A DNA stretch of 64,000 nucleotides from positions 112,619 through 176,618 of the forward strand of contig JANYHT010000065.1 of NCBI GenBank assembly GCA_025358925.1. The letters are read 5' to 3'. The notes below the pieces were generated by a model that did not search any database, was not told the DNA's origin, and saw nothing but the letters and a program-made list of their open reading frames with translations. The position numbers were made by a program, and so were the translations under genes. This document shows, piece after piece, positions 37,478-47,849 of the stretch (position 1 is the stretch's first letter; the number at the start of each line of letters is the position of its first letter). Origin of the DNA: Gemmatimonadaceae bacterium (GTDB taxonomy: Bacteria > Gemmatimonadota > Gemmatimonadetes > Gemmatimonadales > Gemmatimonadaceae).

Positions 37478-38566
37478 ATGCCGCCCGTCGAAAATCCCGC
37501 GCAGTTTCCGACAAAGCGATGCCTCATTGTTGATGATGAGGTGGCGCTGCGGGCGGTCCTGCGACGTCTTATGGAGGCGGAAGGCTTCCGCTGCGAGGAA
37601 GCTTCATCGGGTGGTGAGGCACTGGCATTGCTCAATGCCGAAACGATTCCGCTCGTGCTCGCCGACTTTCATATGCCGCGCATGGATGGCGGCGAACTCC
37701 TGCAAGAAATTCATCGGCGCTGGCCCGATACCGCAGTGGTCATGATTACCGCTGTCTCCGATGTGGATATCGCCGTGCGGTGTTTGGAAGCGGGCGCGCT
37801 GGACTATCTCACCAAACCGTTCAGCATCGAGGAAGTGCGCGCCCGCGTTGGACAGGCGCTCGAGAAGCGTCGATTACTTATTGAGAACCGGTCATATCGC
37901 ACGCAGTTAGAAGAGCGCGTTGCGCTACAGACACGCAAATACGAAGCGCTCTTTCTTGCGTCGCTGCAGTCGCTCGCCGACGCGCTTGAAGTAAAGGACG
38001 CCTACACGTGGGGACACTCCACGCGCGTGTCGCGCTATGCGACGTTGATGGCCAATGAACTCAGTGTTGACGCCGAGTTGTGCGAACAGCTCGAATTAGG
38101 AAGTCGGCTGCACGACATCGGGAAAATCGGCGTACGCGAAGCGGTGCTCAATAAAGAGGGTCCCCTCACGACCGACGAGTACGCGCACGTCATGGAGCAT
38201 CCCGTGATTGGATGGCGCTTGATGGCGCCGTTGCTGCACGAAATGCCGCATGCACTTGCCGTTGTTCGCTCGCACCACGAGCGCTTTGACGGTCACGGCA
38301 TGCCCGATGCGTTGCGTGGACATGAGATTCCGTTGGTCGCTCGTATTACGGCCGTCGCGGACTCGTTCGACGCCATGACGAGCGGTCGTCCGTATCGAAC
38401 GGGCATGAGCGTAGACGACGCGGTTGCAGAATTGCGGCGGTGTTCGGGCTCGCAGTTTGATCCCGTCTGCGTCGTGGCGTTCGAGCGTGCAATGGAAAAC
38501 CAAGCGTTTCCGCGACCGGATTGGAGTGTGCAGCGGCCGACGCGCGGAATGAAGATCGTCGCTTGA
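37478..38566 (+). CDS. Response regulator with HD-GYP cyclic-di-GMP phosphodiesterase output domain (RpfG-like)
   Basis: The N-terminal receiver domain (about 13-130) has CLIVDDEVALRAVLRRL, the phosphoacceptor in VLADFHMPRMDGGELL and the lysine in YLTKPFSIEEV. A coiled linker leads to an HD-GYP domain: YTWGHSTRVSRYATLMA, RLHDIGKIGVREAVLNKEG, HHERFDGHGMPDALRG and DSFDAMTSGRPYRTG. The GYP loop reads G-M-P instead of G-Y-P, so activity against c-di-GMP may be altered. No sensor kinase is adjacent. It starts 86 bases from the divergent metB gene. Confidence 0.9.
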   Translation: MPPVENPAQFPTKRCLIVDDEVALRAVLRRLMEAEGFRCEEASSGGEALALLNAETIPLVLADFHMPRMDGGELLQEIHRRWPDTAVVMITAVSDVDIAVRCLEAGALDYLTKPFSIEEVRARVGQALEKRRLLIENRSYRTQLEERVALQTRKYEALFLASLQSLADALEVKDAYTWGHSTRVSRYATLMANELSVDAELCEQLELGSRLHDIGKIGVREAVLNKEGPLTTDEYAHVMEHPVIGWRLMAPLLHEMPHALAVVRSHHERFDGHGMPDALRGHEIPLVARITAVADSFDAMTSGRPYRTGMSVDDAVAELRRCSGSQFDPVCVVAFERAMENQAFPRPDWSVQRPTRGMKIVA

Positions 38567-38588
38567 GTGGCAAGTGCCGCCGCGAGGC

Positions 38589-39596
38589 TTACGTCGCTGA
38601 TTGAAGCGTTACGCCGGTCAGTGCGAGAAAGCGTTCTTGTACGAATTCGGTCGGCGGTGTACCAATCCAACGGCATGCCCGTAACTGATGGTTGCGAAAA
38701 TCGCCGTCACGAAAATCAATTGCTTCCGTGAGCGCGGCGAAGATGTTCGCATCGCCCGACACCAATGTGATGTGCTCGTGCACAATGCGCGCAAGCGCCG
38801 TTCCCGCGTGAAACTGTTCCATTGTCGACACACGTGCGCCCGCGAGCAGCGGTGCCACGCCCGACTCGATTAGCGCGGCTGGTTGCGAGTACGGAAGCAC
38901 TGCGAGTACGTGATCCGCAGTTGTCATCGCCACGGCGCCTACGGCCGCGTGGCCCATCGCCAACATGTCTCGGTGCGTCAGACTCACGCTCATGGATGCG
39001 CCGACCATTGGCGAGCCGTACGTCAGAATGCACTCTTCGTCTTGGCCCTCGGCGTCGCGATCACCCTCGAGCACCAAGCCGTGGTGCGTGCCGAGTTCGA
39101 CCCTTGTGCTGCGCAATCGAGCTCGCACGTTCGCGAACTGCGGATTTTCATCAAGCAGCACCGTTGGGAATTCAGCCGGGAGCAATGGAGCGAACGCCGT
39201 GGTTGTGAACACCGCACCGACGTTAGCGTCAGCGAGCTGCCACGCGATGTCGAAGGCGGTCGCGAACGGATTTACCAACAGCGCGCCGCGTCCATCACAG
39301 GCAGCGAGGGCTGTGAGGAAGGCGGGGCCCGTTGGTAAGAAAATACCCGCACGTCGGCCGGACACGGCGCGGACCAAGAGCGCGCTTCGCTGGAGGAGGG
39401 TAATGCCAGCGGCGACCAGTTGCTGACTCTCAAATGTGTCCAAGCGACCGTGACGGGCGGCCAGCGCGAACGGTAAGAGCGACAAGGGATCGGGCATGCA
39501 GAGACAGACTACCCGCTCGGGATCGCGCCCGCCATCCCACACGATCAACGTGTCCCGAGTGCCGCTCGTGTAACGAACCGGTCCACCACGCGTCAT
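38589..39596 (-). CDS. Degenerate AMP-binding (ANL superfamily) protein, N-terminal part only
   Basis: The 335-residue protein follows the first half of the acyl-CoA synthetase/AMP-ligase fold: ERVVCLCMPDPLSLLPFALA, RAGIFLPTGPAFLTALAACD, LLVNPFATAFDIAWQLADA. It aligns without gaps to the nucleotide-binding loop, but that loop reads YGSPMVGASMSVSLTHRD instead of the usual Y-T-S-G-T-T-G-x-P-K-G. The phosphate-binding Thr and Gly residues and the Lys are lost. The C-terminal domain with the catalytic lysine is absent. It is most likely a pseudoenzyme or a decaying gene, though the reading frame is intact. It converges on the HD-GYP regulator gene. Confidence 0.7.
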   Translation of the reverse strand: MTRGGPVRYTSGTRDTLIVWDGGRDPERVVCLCMPDPLSLLPFALAARHGRLDTFESQQLVAAGITLLQRSALLVRAVSGRRAGIFLPTGPAFLTALAACDGRGALLVNPFATAFDIAWQLADANVGAVFTTTAFAPLLPAEFPTVLLDENPQFANVRARLRSTRVELGTHHGLVLEGDRDAEGQDEECILTYGSPMVGASMSVSLTHRDMLAMGHAAVGAVAMTTADHVLAVLPYSQPAALIESGVAPLLAGARVSTMEQFHAGTALARIVHEHITLVSGDANIFAALTEAIDFRDGDFRNHQLRACRWIGTPPTEFVQERFLALTGVTLQSAT

Positions 39597-39735
39597 GCAC
39601 GCGAGTGGATTGCCCCAAAACGAGTCGCAGTCCTCACAGATTCAGTGACGCACGTTACATGTCGCATTGGTCTGATGCGCACGTCACGATAGCTTCCCGT
39701 GGTCCCCAGCGAAATTCGAGCGTCCGAGGCGCGTG

Positions 39736-41109
39736 ATGGCATTTGAAGGGCTGATGGTGAGTGTTTCCGGCGTGCGCGGCCGCGTTGGCGGGGCGCTCAC
39801 CCCTGAGATCATGGCGACCTATGCGGCCGCGTTTGGCGCGTGGGCCACCGCCGGTGGTGTGCGCTCCATCGTGGTTGGCCGAGATAGTCGCGTATCTGGC
39901 GCAATGTTTACGCGCGTGGTGCATGCGGCGCTTGAATCGGTGGGATGTACGGTTATCGACGTTGGAATGGCGCCAACACCGACAATCCAATTAGCGGTTG
40001 AACATCATCACGCAGCTGGTGGTCTCGCTATCACGGCGAGTCACAACCCCATCGAGTGGAACGCGCTCAAGTTCATCGGCGCATCGGGATTATTCCTTTC
40101 GGCGGCCGAAGGCGCGGCCATGCGTGCGTTACTCGACAGCGGAATTCCACGCGCGACATGGGACCAGCTTGGCCACATTGTCGTGGACGAATACGCGGTG
40201 ACGAGACACATCGCGCAGGTGCTGGCCTTGCCGTATCTCGACGTGGCCGGCATCCGGGCGAGAAAATTTCGCATCGCGCTTGATTGCTGCCACGGAGCAG
40301 GCGGCGTCATTATGCCTCAATTGCTGTCTGCGCTCGGCTGCGAAGTCTTCGCGATTCATGACGAGACCGATGGTCGCTTTCATCGATCGCCAGAACCCAC
40401 GGCCGATAACCTCGGCGAACTCGAAGCATTGGTGCGTAATACGGACGCTGACGTCGGCTTCGCGACGGATCCGGATGTCGATCGGTTGGCGTTGGTGGGC
40501 GACGATGGACGCGCGTTAGGTGAGGACTACACGTTGGCGCTGGCCGCGCGCACTGTGCTCCGGCACAGACCGGGTCCCGTCGTCACAAACCTGTCGACCA
40601 GCAAGGTTGTGGAAGACGTAGCACGCGACGCGGGCGTGCCGTTCCATTTCGCCAAAGTAGGTGAGGTCAACGTCGCCATCGCGATGCGCGATCACGGCGC
40701 GACAATCGGCGGGGAGGGAAACGGCGGCGTTATTCTTCCGGAGTTGCATTTGGGTCGTGATGCGCCGGTTGGTGCCGCCCTCGTGCTGCAGTTGATGCTG
40801 GAGGAGGCACGCCCGCTCTCGGCCGTCGTCGCAGAGCGGAAACGCTACGTGATCGTCAAAGACAAGCTGGATCGCCCCGATGCCCCGTTGGATGCGGTGT
40901 ACTCCGCACTCGTGCAGGCGTTTCCGGAGGCCAATGCCGATACCCAAGACGGTCTGCGGTTGGATTGGCCAGATCGGTGGGTGCATCTGCGCCCAAGTGG
41001 AACGGAACCGATCGTGCGTGTAATCGCTGAAGGATCGACGGAGGCGGACGCGCGCGCGCTGATTGCGCAGGCGCGGCAGCCACTAAGCACGTTGGCGTTC
41101 GCTGTCTGA
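39736..41109 (+). CDS. glmM: Phosphohexomutase, probably phosphoglucosamine mutase
   Basis: The enzyme isomerises glucosamine-6-phosphate to glucosamine-1-phosphate for cell-wall and LPS precursors. The family active sites are all present: the phosphoserine loop LAITASHNPIEWNALK, metal loop TDPDVDRLAL, sugar loop GGEGNGGVILPE and phosphate loop RPSGTEPIVRV. ATG at 39736 has a GAGG site seven bases upstream. glmS follows after 22 bases, which strongly supports the GlmM assignment over phosphoglucomutase or phosphomannomutase. 457 residues. Confidence 0.88.
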   Translation: MAFEGLMVSVSGVRGRVGGALTPEIMATYAAAFGAWATAGGVRSIVVGRDSRVSGAMFTRVVHAALESVGCTVIDVGMAPTPTIQLAVEHHHAAGGLAITASHNPIEWNALKFIGASGLFLSAAEGAAMRALLDSGIPRATWDQLGHIVVDEYAVTRHIAQVLALPYLDVAGIRARKFRIALDCCHGAGGVIMPQLLSALGCEVFAIHDETDGRFHRSPEPTADNLGELEALVRNTDADVGFATDPDVDRLALVGDDGRALGEDYTLALAARTVLRHRPGPVVTNLSTSKVVEDVARDAGVPFHFAKVGEVNVAIAMRDHGATIGGEGNGGVILPELHLGRDAPVGAALVLQLMLEEARPLSAVVAERKRYVIVKDKLDRPDAPLDAVYSALVQAFPEANADTQDGLRLDWPDRWVHLRPSGTEPIVRVIAEGSTEADARALIAQARQPLSTLAFAV

Positions 41110-41131
41110 CTCACCCAGAACCACTAGGCAT

Positions 41132-42958
41132 ATGTGCGGAATCGTAGGATACATCGGAATGAAGGATTCGACGCCCGTCCTGCTTGCTGGTCTCAAGCGG
41201 CTCGAGTATCGCGGCTACGACTCAGCCGGCGTGGCGATCATGAATGGCCGTGGTGTCGAGACGAGAAAAGCGGCAGGCAAGATCGCACGGCTTGAAGCGG
41301 TGATCGATCTTGATCCACCGCACGGGTCGCTGGGCATCGGTCACACGCGATGGGCCACCCACGGTCCGCCAAACACGATCAATGCGCATCCGCATCTGAG
41401 CCAAGACGGTACCATTGCGGTCGTTCACAACGGCATTATCGAGAATGCGACGGCGCTCAAGGCTGGCCTCGAAGCGCGCGGATTTGTCTTTCGTTCGGAC
41501 ACCGACTCCGAAGTACTCGCACACCTCGTCGAAGCAGCCTACGCTGGCAACCTCGAAGCGGCGGTGATCGAAGCGTTGCGGCAGGTCGAAGGCACGTACG
41601 GCATTGCGGTGATTTCAAGTAACGAGAAGGACAAGTTGGTCGCCGCCCGCAAGGGCAGTCCACTCTTAATCGGATTGGGTGACGGGGAATACTACGTCGC
41701 CTCGGACGCCTCGGCTATTCTCGCGCATACGCGTGAGGTGGTGTATTTGGACGACGGCGACATCGCGGTTATCACGCGCGAAGGCTACAAAGTGCTCGAT
41801 CTTGACTCAATCGCGCGAGATAAACCCGTCAGTCGCATTGAGTGGGATCTTCAGCAAATTGAGCGCGGTGGTTATCCGCATTTCATGCTGAAAGAAATCT
41901 TCGAACAGCCGATCAGTGTCGAGAACACGATGCGAGGGCGCCTCATTCTCGAGGAGGGATTTTCGAAACTCGGCGGCTTGAACATTTCGAAAGAAGACCT
42001 GCTCAAGATCGACAACATTATCATCACCGCCTGCGGCACGAGTTGGCATTCGGCGCTGATCGGCGAAATGATGATCGAAGAGCTGTGCCGCATTCCGGTT
42101 GAAGTGGAGTACGCATCGGAATTCCGCTATCGCAACCCCATCGTGACGCCCACCACGCTGTGCATTGTTATCTCGCAATCGGGTGAAACGGCGGATACGC
42201 TCGCTGCCATGCGCGAGGCGAAGCGTCGTGGTGCGCGTACGCTGGGCATCGTCAACGTCGTAGGTTCGACCATCGCGCGTGAGGATGACGGCGGCATTTA
42301 TGTACACGCTGGCGCCGAGATTGGCGTTGCGTCGACGAAGGCGTTTACGAGTCAGGTCATCGCGCTCGCGCTGTTCACGCTCAAGCTCGCGCGCCTCCGC
42401 GATTTGTCCGTTGAACGCGGCCGTGAGATTGCGCAGGCATTGGCCAACCTGCCCGAGCAAATTCAGTCGATTTTGGATCGCGCTCCAGAGATCGAAGCCT
42501 TGGCCGAAGAGTTCAAGCGCGCGTCAAACTTCTTGTACTTGGGACGCGGTTACAACTTTCCAGCGGCTCTTGAGGGCGCGCTCAAACTTAAAGAAATCAG
42601 CTATATCCACGCGGAAGGATATCCGGCCGCCGAGATGAAGCATGGACCGATCGCGCTGATCGATGAGATGATGCCCGTGGTGTGCATCGCGCCGCACGAT
42701 TCGGTGTTTGAAAAAATCGTGTCGAATATTCAGGAAGTAAAAGCGCGGAAAGGCAAAATTATCGCGATCACCACGCGCGATGAGCCGTCGTTGGCCGGCA
42801 AGTTGGACTACGAGTTTCGCATTCCGGAAACGATCGATCTGCTCACGCCAGTGTTGGCAACCATTCCGTTACAGCTGTTGGCGTACTACATCGCGGTGAT
42901 GCGTGGCTGCAATGTGGACCAGCCAAGAAACTTGGCCAAATCGGTGACGGTGGAGTAA
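41132..42958 (+). CDS. glmS: Glutamine-fructose-6-phosphate aminotransferase (isomerising)
   Basis: GlmS makes glucosamine-6-phosphate from fructose-6-phosphate and glutamine, the entry to amino-sugar synthesis. The N-terminal nucleophile cysteine is in MCGIVGYIG. The glutaminase domain has LEYRGYDSAG, LGIGHTRWATHG and HNGIIEN. The isomerase half has two SIS domains (ITACGTSWHSALIGEMM, VISQSGETADTLAAM, LYLGRGYNFPAALEGALKLK) and ends AKSVTVE, as the family does. At 608 residues it is full length. No glmS ribozyme is visible in the 22-base gap to glmM. Confidence 0.97.
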   Translation: MCGIVGYIGMKDSTPVLLAGLKRLEYRGYDSAGVAIMNGRGVETRKAAGKIARLEAVIDLDPPHGSLGIGHTRWATHGPPNTINAHPHLSQDGTIAVVHNGIIENATALKAGLEARGFVFRSDTDSEVLAHLVEAAYAGNLEAAVIEALRQVEGTYGIAVISSNEKDKLVAARKGSPLLIGLGDGEYYVASDASAILAHTREVVYLDDGDIAVITREGYKVLDLDSIARDKPVSRIEWDLQQIERGGYPHFMLKEIFEQPISVENTMRGRLILEEGFSKLGGLNISKEDLLKIDNIIITACGTSWHSALIGEMMIEELCRIPVEVEYASEFRYRNPIVTPTTLCIVISQSGETADTLAAMREAKRRGARTLGIVNVVGSTIAREDDGGIYVHAGAEIGVASTKAFTSQVIALALFTLKLARLRDLSVERGREIAQALANLPEQIQSILDRAPEIEALAEEFKRASNFLYLGRGYNFPAALEGALKLKEISYIHAEGYPAAEMKHGPIALIDEMMPVVCIAPHDSVFEKIVSNIQEVKARKGKIIAITTRDEPSLAGKLDYEFRIPETIDLLTPVLATIPLQLLAYYIAVMRGCNVDQPRNLAKSVTVE

Positions 42959-42993
42959 GCTGTCGCGGGGCCGCAATCCGCTAAATTGCTGGA

Positions 42994-44664
<1,671 letters not shown>

Positions 44665-44673
44665 CGTGAGTGG

Positions 44674-44739
44674 GGCGATGATGCAAACGTAAAGGGCGCG
44701 ACCAGTATTGGTCGCGCCCTTTACGCCTGCATCATCGCC
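44674..44739. terminator. Long bidirectional terminator hairpin between convergent genes
   Basis: Outer arms GGCGATGATGCA and TGCATCATCGCC and inner arms GTAAAGGGCGCGACCA and TGGTCGCGCCCTTTAC pair around a short loop. The structure begins 10 bases after the prfC stop and ends just before the stop of the minus-strand gene, so it can serve both. Confidence 0.85.
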
Positions 44740-44743
44740 AGAC

Positions 44744-46327
44744 TTACTCGTCTACCGCAGCGACGACCGGGCGTGCGATCTCAATCTGACGACCCACGTG
44801 GCCAATGATGAAACCGCCGTCTTCGGACGACGCGAAATAGATGCGCAGACAGGTGGTCGGATTCGCACCCTTGCGAAGCTGATCACTGCAATCGACTTCA
44901 CCGTGTCCATCGCTGAACACGTACGGCGATCTGCGTGTCGTGTCCCCTGCTGAGTAGTCCACCTCGAGATCGGTGAACACTTCGGTCAACGGTCGGCTGA
45001 GCGCACGATCTTGGCGGCGACGACCTACTTCGCCGAGCGCTTTCAAATATTTCCACGCCGTGTCGGGATCTGGGAATACCGATTCTCTTGCCGACGAGAA
45101 CGCGGATGGCAACAAACGCAGCGCGTCGGCATACATCGCTTCAGCGCGCTCTACCGCCTCGAGTACGGACTCCGGCGCATCGCTGGCCGGCTTGGAAATG
45201 GGCTGCCGTTGCTTCACTGCGGCGAGCGTGGTGCGAAGCGAACGCGTCATCGCTCGCTCGGATTCGAGGAGCTGTCGTGTATCGACTAACCGTTCGCGTG
45301 TTCGCGAGAGTTCACCCTCGGACTGCTTCATGGCTTCTTCGTAATCACGTACGAGCGTGATGAGCTGCGGTCGGTCGAGTTCGGCGCTGTTTTCCGTCGC
45401 GAGCAGCGCTTCGGCCGCATCGGGACGTTTACCGTACGCAGCAGCGCGATCATCACGCAGCGTGTCGACGATGACGGGTTCGGACATGGGGCGCTGCACT
45501 GAGACTTCAGCGAGACGCTGTACCAATCGACGTCGTTCACCCGGCAGCGCCAGCGCGCGCGCAAGCACGAGCGGATGCTGGAAGGGGTCGGACTCGAGCG
45601 TGAAGCCCGGCAAATACGCGCGTGCCGAACCGAGGAACACACTGCGTGCATGTCCGCCGACGGCATCGGAAAGTGCGAATGTGTCGGAGTGACGGAGCAT
45701 GAAGCACAAGCCCAATCCGAACATCTCGGCCGCGAATTGTTCAGGTGGAATAACAAAGCCACCGTCTGGCAATTCTGTGAGCAACAAGACAGGCATGGTG
45801 CGCGCCGGATCACAGAGCACGAACCGCACGAAGGCATCGAGCGTACCAGCTTCGAGCTGGGTGGGGACACGTTGCAACGGTCCGTCGTTGGACACGAGCG
45901 TAAACGTCTGATCGAGCTCGGGCAGCAGGCGCGGCGCGCGCACTGGGGGCGCCGCACCAGTGGCGGCACCGCCATCGGTTCCAACACGAATGTTGAGCTG
46001 ACGCTGCACCATGCCGCTGGAGGACGTGGTTGCGACGTAGGTGACGTGCGTTGACCACTGCAGCGCACGGTCGAGAGGATCTGGCGCGTGAACGACGATA
46101 TCGGCGAGCGCCGAGGACTCGGTGCGAAACGGTGCCCAGCGGAGAATACGTCCTCCGTCAAGGGTTAAGTTCGCCGGCGAAGTCCACGTCAATTCTTGAC
46201 CGTGGTCGAGGCCAAGCCAAGCGACACACGCTTCGAGGAACGCATCATCGGAGTCAGAGGACTCCTCACGAGGCACCAGATTGAACTGCAGAGCAAGTCG
46301 TTGTTGCATGGGTCTGTTGATTGGCAT
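44744..46327 (-). CDS. Uncharacterised 527-residue multidomain protein with central coiled coil
   Basis: I do not recognise a named family. An N-terminal region of about 160 residues is followed by a distinct block (about 175-275) with MPVLLLTELPDGGFVIPPEQ, MFGLGLCFMLRHSDTFAL and ARAYLPGFTLESDPFQHPLV. This looks like a conserved alpha/beta domain. Residues 310-380 are charged helix, probably coiled coil (YEEAMKQSEGELSRTRERLV). A helical segment with LRLLPSAFSSARES follows, then a C-terminal domain ending CLRIYFASSEDGGFIIGHVG, a strand pattern reminiscent of RelE/ParE-type folds. The gene is a lone minus-strand unit among plus-strand core genes, typical of accessory insertion. A defence or nucleic-acid role is speculation. 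Confidence 0.75.
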   Translation of the reverse strand: MPINRPMQQRLALQFNLVPREESSDSDDAFLEACVAWLGLDHGQELTWTSPANLTLDGGRILRWAPFRTESSALADIVVHAPDPLDRALQWSTHVTYVATTSSSGMVQRQLNIRVGTDGGAATGAAPPVRAPRLLPELDQTFTLVSNDGPLQRVPTQLEAGTLDAFVRFVLCDPARTMPVLLLTELPDGGFVIPPEQFAAEMFGLGLCFMLRHSDTFALSDAVGGHARSVFLGSARAYLPGFTLESDPFQHPLVLARALALPGERRRLVQRLAEVSVQRPMSEPVIVDTLRDDRAAAYGKRPDAAEALLATENSAELDRPQLITLVRDYEEAMKQSEGELSRTRERLVDTRQLLESERAMTRSLRTTLAAVKQRQPISKPASDAPESVLEAVERAEAMYADALRLLPSAFSSARESVFPDPDTAWKYLKALGEVGRRRQDRALSRPLTEVFTDLEVDYSAGDTTRRSPYVFSDGHGEVDCSDQLRKGANPTTCLRIYFASSEDGGFIIGHVGRQIEIARPVVAAVDE

Positions 46328-46376
46328 TGAACCCTGAGCTTCCGTCGCTGACGGCAGGGAGTGAGACTATCGTGCT

Positions 46377-46853
46377 ATGAGAATCCTTCTCCAGCGGGTA
46401 AGTCGTGCTGAAGTCCGAATTCGTCCGGACGATACGAGCGGCGTCGCTCGAGTGGCCGGGCGCGTAGGGCCCGGATATGTGGTGTTCGTTGGATTCACGC
46501 ACTCGGACACGCGGTCCGAAGTACGCTGGATGGCCGAAAAGCTCATCGGGCTTCGACTCTTCGTCGATGAAGACGATCGCCTCAATCGCGATCTGAAACA
46601 GAGCGGCGGGGCGCTCTTGATAATATCACAGTTCACCCTTTACGCCGATGCGCGCAAGGGGCGTAGACCGAGTTTCACTAAAGCTTCACCCAGTTCCACC
46701 GCGATTCCTCTCTACGAACACTTCCTTTTCATCCTACGCAGCAGTGACATCGACGTTCAAACAGGCGAATTTGGTGCCATGATGGAGGTAGAGCTTGTGA
46801 ATGACGGTCCGGTGACGCTGTGGATCGAACGTGAATTTGGCCAACAGCCATAA
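46377..46853 (+). CDS. dtd: D-aminoacyl-tRNA deacylase
   Basis: DTD hydrolyses D-aminoacyl-tRNAs and glycyl-tRNA-Ala mischarges. It starts MRILLQRVSRAEV, as the family does. The active-site motifs are LLIISQFTLYADARKGRRPSF (SQxxL) and the glycine/proline motif LVNDGPVTLWIE near the C-terminus (usual form NxGPVT; here N-D-G-P-V-T). At 158 residues it is slightly longer than usual. It starts 49 bases from the divergent 527-residue gene. Confidence 0.94.
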   Translation: MRILLQRVSRAEVRIRPDDTSGVARVAGRVGPGYVVFVGFTHSDTRSEVRWMAEKLIGLRLFVDEDDRLNRDLKQSGGALLIISQFTLYADARKGRRPSFTKASPSSTAIPLYEHFLFILRSSDIDVQTGEFGAMMEVELVNDGPVTLWIEREFGQQP

Positions 46854-46931
46854 TGTCGCAAGTCCCTGCCGCCAACCGCGAAGAGCCTTATCACTAAAGT
46901 AACACCGGCACCGCCCGGTACCCTAGATCGC

Positions 46932-47133
46932 CTAAACCGCTCGCTTGAAATCCGCGACAATATCGTTCACATGCTCCAGCCCGACGCTTAGTCGCACCAA
47001 GTCGTCCGATATCCCACGCCGACCCGTTCGGACGCGGTTAATTTGCTATTGCGTCGTAGATGCAGGATGGTGACGATAGTTCGTGTGTCGCCAAGATTCG
47101 GTGAGTGCGAGCACAATTGCCACGCGTCAAAAA
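46932..47133 (-). pseudogene. Decayed C-terminus of an O-acetylhomoserine sulfhydrylase (MetY-like) gene
   Basis: The minus strand reads LCSHSPNLGDTRTIVT, then after a one-base frame change HPASTTQ, a stop codon, and QINRVRTGRRGISDDLVRLS and VGLEHVNDIVADFKRAV to a terminal stop at 46932. This follows the conserved C-terminal end of MetY/MetB PLP enzymes (NLGDTRTLVIHPASTTH ... DLVRLSVGLEHIDDI). About 65 of some 430 codons remain, with a frameshift and an internal stop. It lies in the dtd-maf gap, on the opposite strand. The intact relative metB is at 36.2-37.4 kb. The rest of the gap (46854-46931 and 47134-47231) shows nothing recognisable. Confidence 0.75.
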
Positions 47134-47231
47134 ATCGTCCGTTTCGTTAGAGTGCGCCCTTCAGCACGAGCACCACAATGCCGCCGCTTGCGACATTCGT
47201 CGACGTGCCCGCGCGCAGTAATTTACCGAGC

Positions 47232-47849
47232 ATGTCGACTATACACGCACTTGCTCCCACTGCGCCACGCGTCATTCTCGCCTCACAATCGCCGCGACGA
47301 CGCGAGTTGCTCACGCTTATCGGCATCCCGCACGACGTGTCGCCGGCCGACGTTGATGAATCGGTACATGCCGAGGAAGCGCCGGTGCCGCATTGTGAAC
47401 GACTAGCCCGAGCGAAAGCAGAGACGCTCGCCGTCCTACATCCAGAGGCAGTTGTCATCGGGTCCGACACCATTGTCGTGATTGACGGCGACATTTTAGG
47501 AAAGCCTCGGGATACGCACGAGGCCGTCGCGATGCTTCGCCGACTACGTGGTCGCACGCACACAGTGTTTACCGCTGTCGCTGTTTGCTACCAAGGGCGC
47601 ACGCTCTCAGGTGTGGAGTCGGTCTCGGTGACGTTTCGCGACCTGGACGACGCGCGCGTAACGGCGTATGTGGCCACTGGCGAGCCGATGGACAAAGCTG
47701 GCGCGTATGGCATTCAAGGGTTTGGCGCTACGAATATCGAACGTATTGACGGCGATTATTTCGCCGTGATGGGATTACCGCTGGGCCGAATGGTCGGGCT
47801 CTTCACCGACCATGGCTTGTCCTACAATTACGGTCCGATCAGCGTGTAA
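47232..47849 (+). CDS. maf: Maf-family nucleoside triphosphate pyrophosphatase
   Basis: Maf proteins hydrolyse non-canonical or pyrimidine nucleoside triphosphates (dTTP/UTP type) to monophosphates. Motifs are VILASQSPRRRELLTLIG, VVIGSDTIVVIDG, LGKPRDTHEA and MDKAGAYGIQGFGATNIERI. ATG at 47232 gives 205 residues, normal for the family; a longer in-frame start at 47178 is possible. The end overlaps the convergent glycosyltransferase gene by 11 bases. Base specificity cannot be told from inspection. Confidence 0.92.
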   Translation: MSTIHALAPTAPRVILASQSPRRRELLTLIGIPHDVSPADVDESVHAEEAPVPHCERLARAKAETLAVLHPEAVVIGSDTIVVIDGDILGKPRDTHEAVAMLRRLRGRTHTVFTAVAVCYQGRTLSGVESVSVTFRDLDDARVTAYVATGEPMDKAGAYGIQGFGATNIERIDGDYFAVMGLPLGRMVGLFTDHGLSYNYGPISV

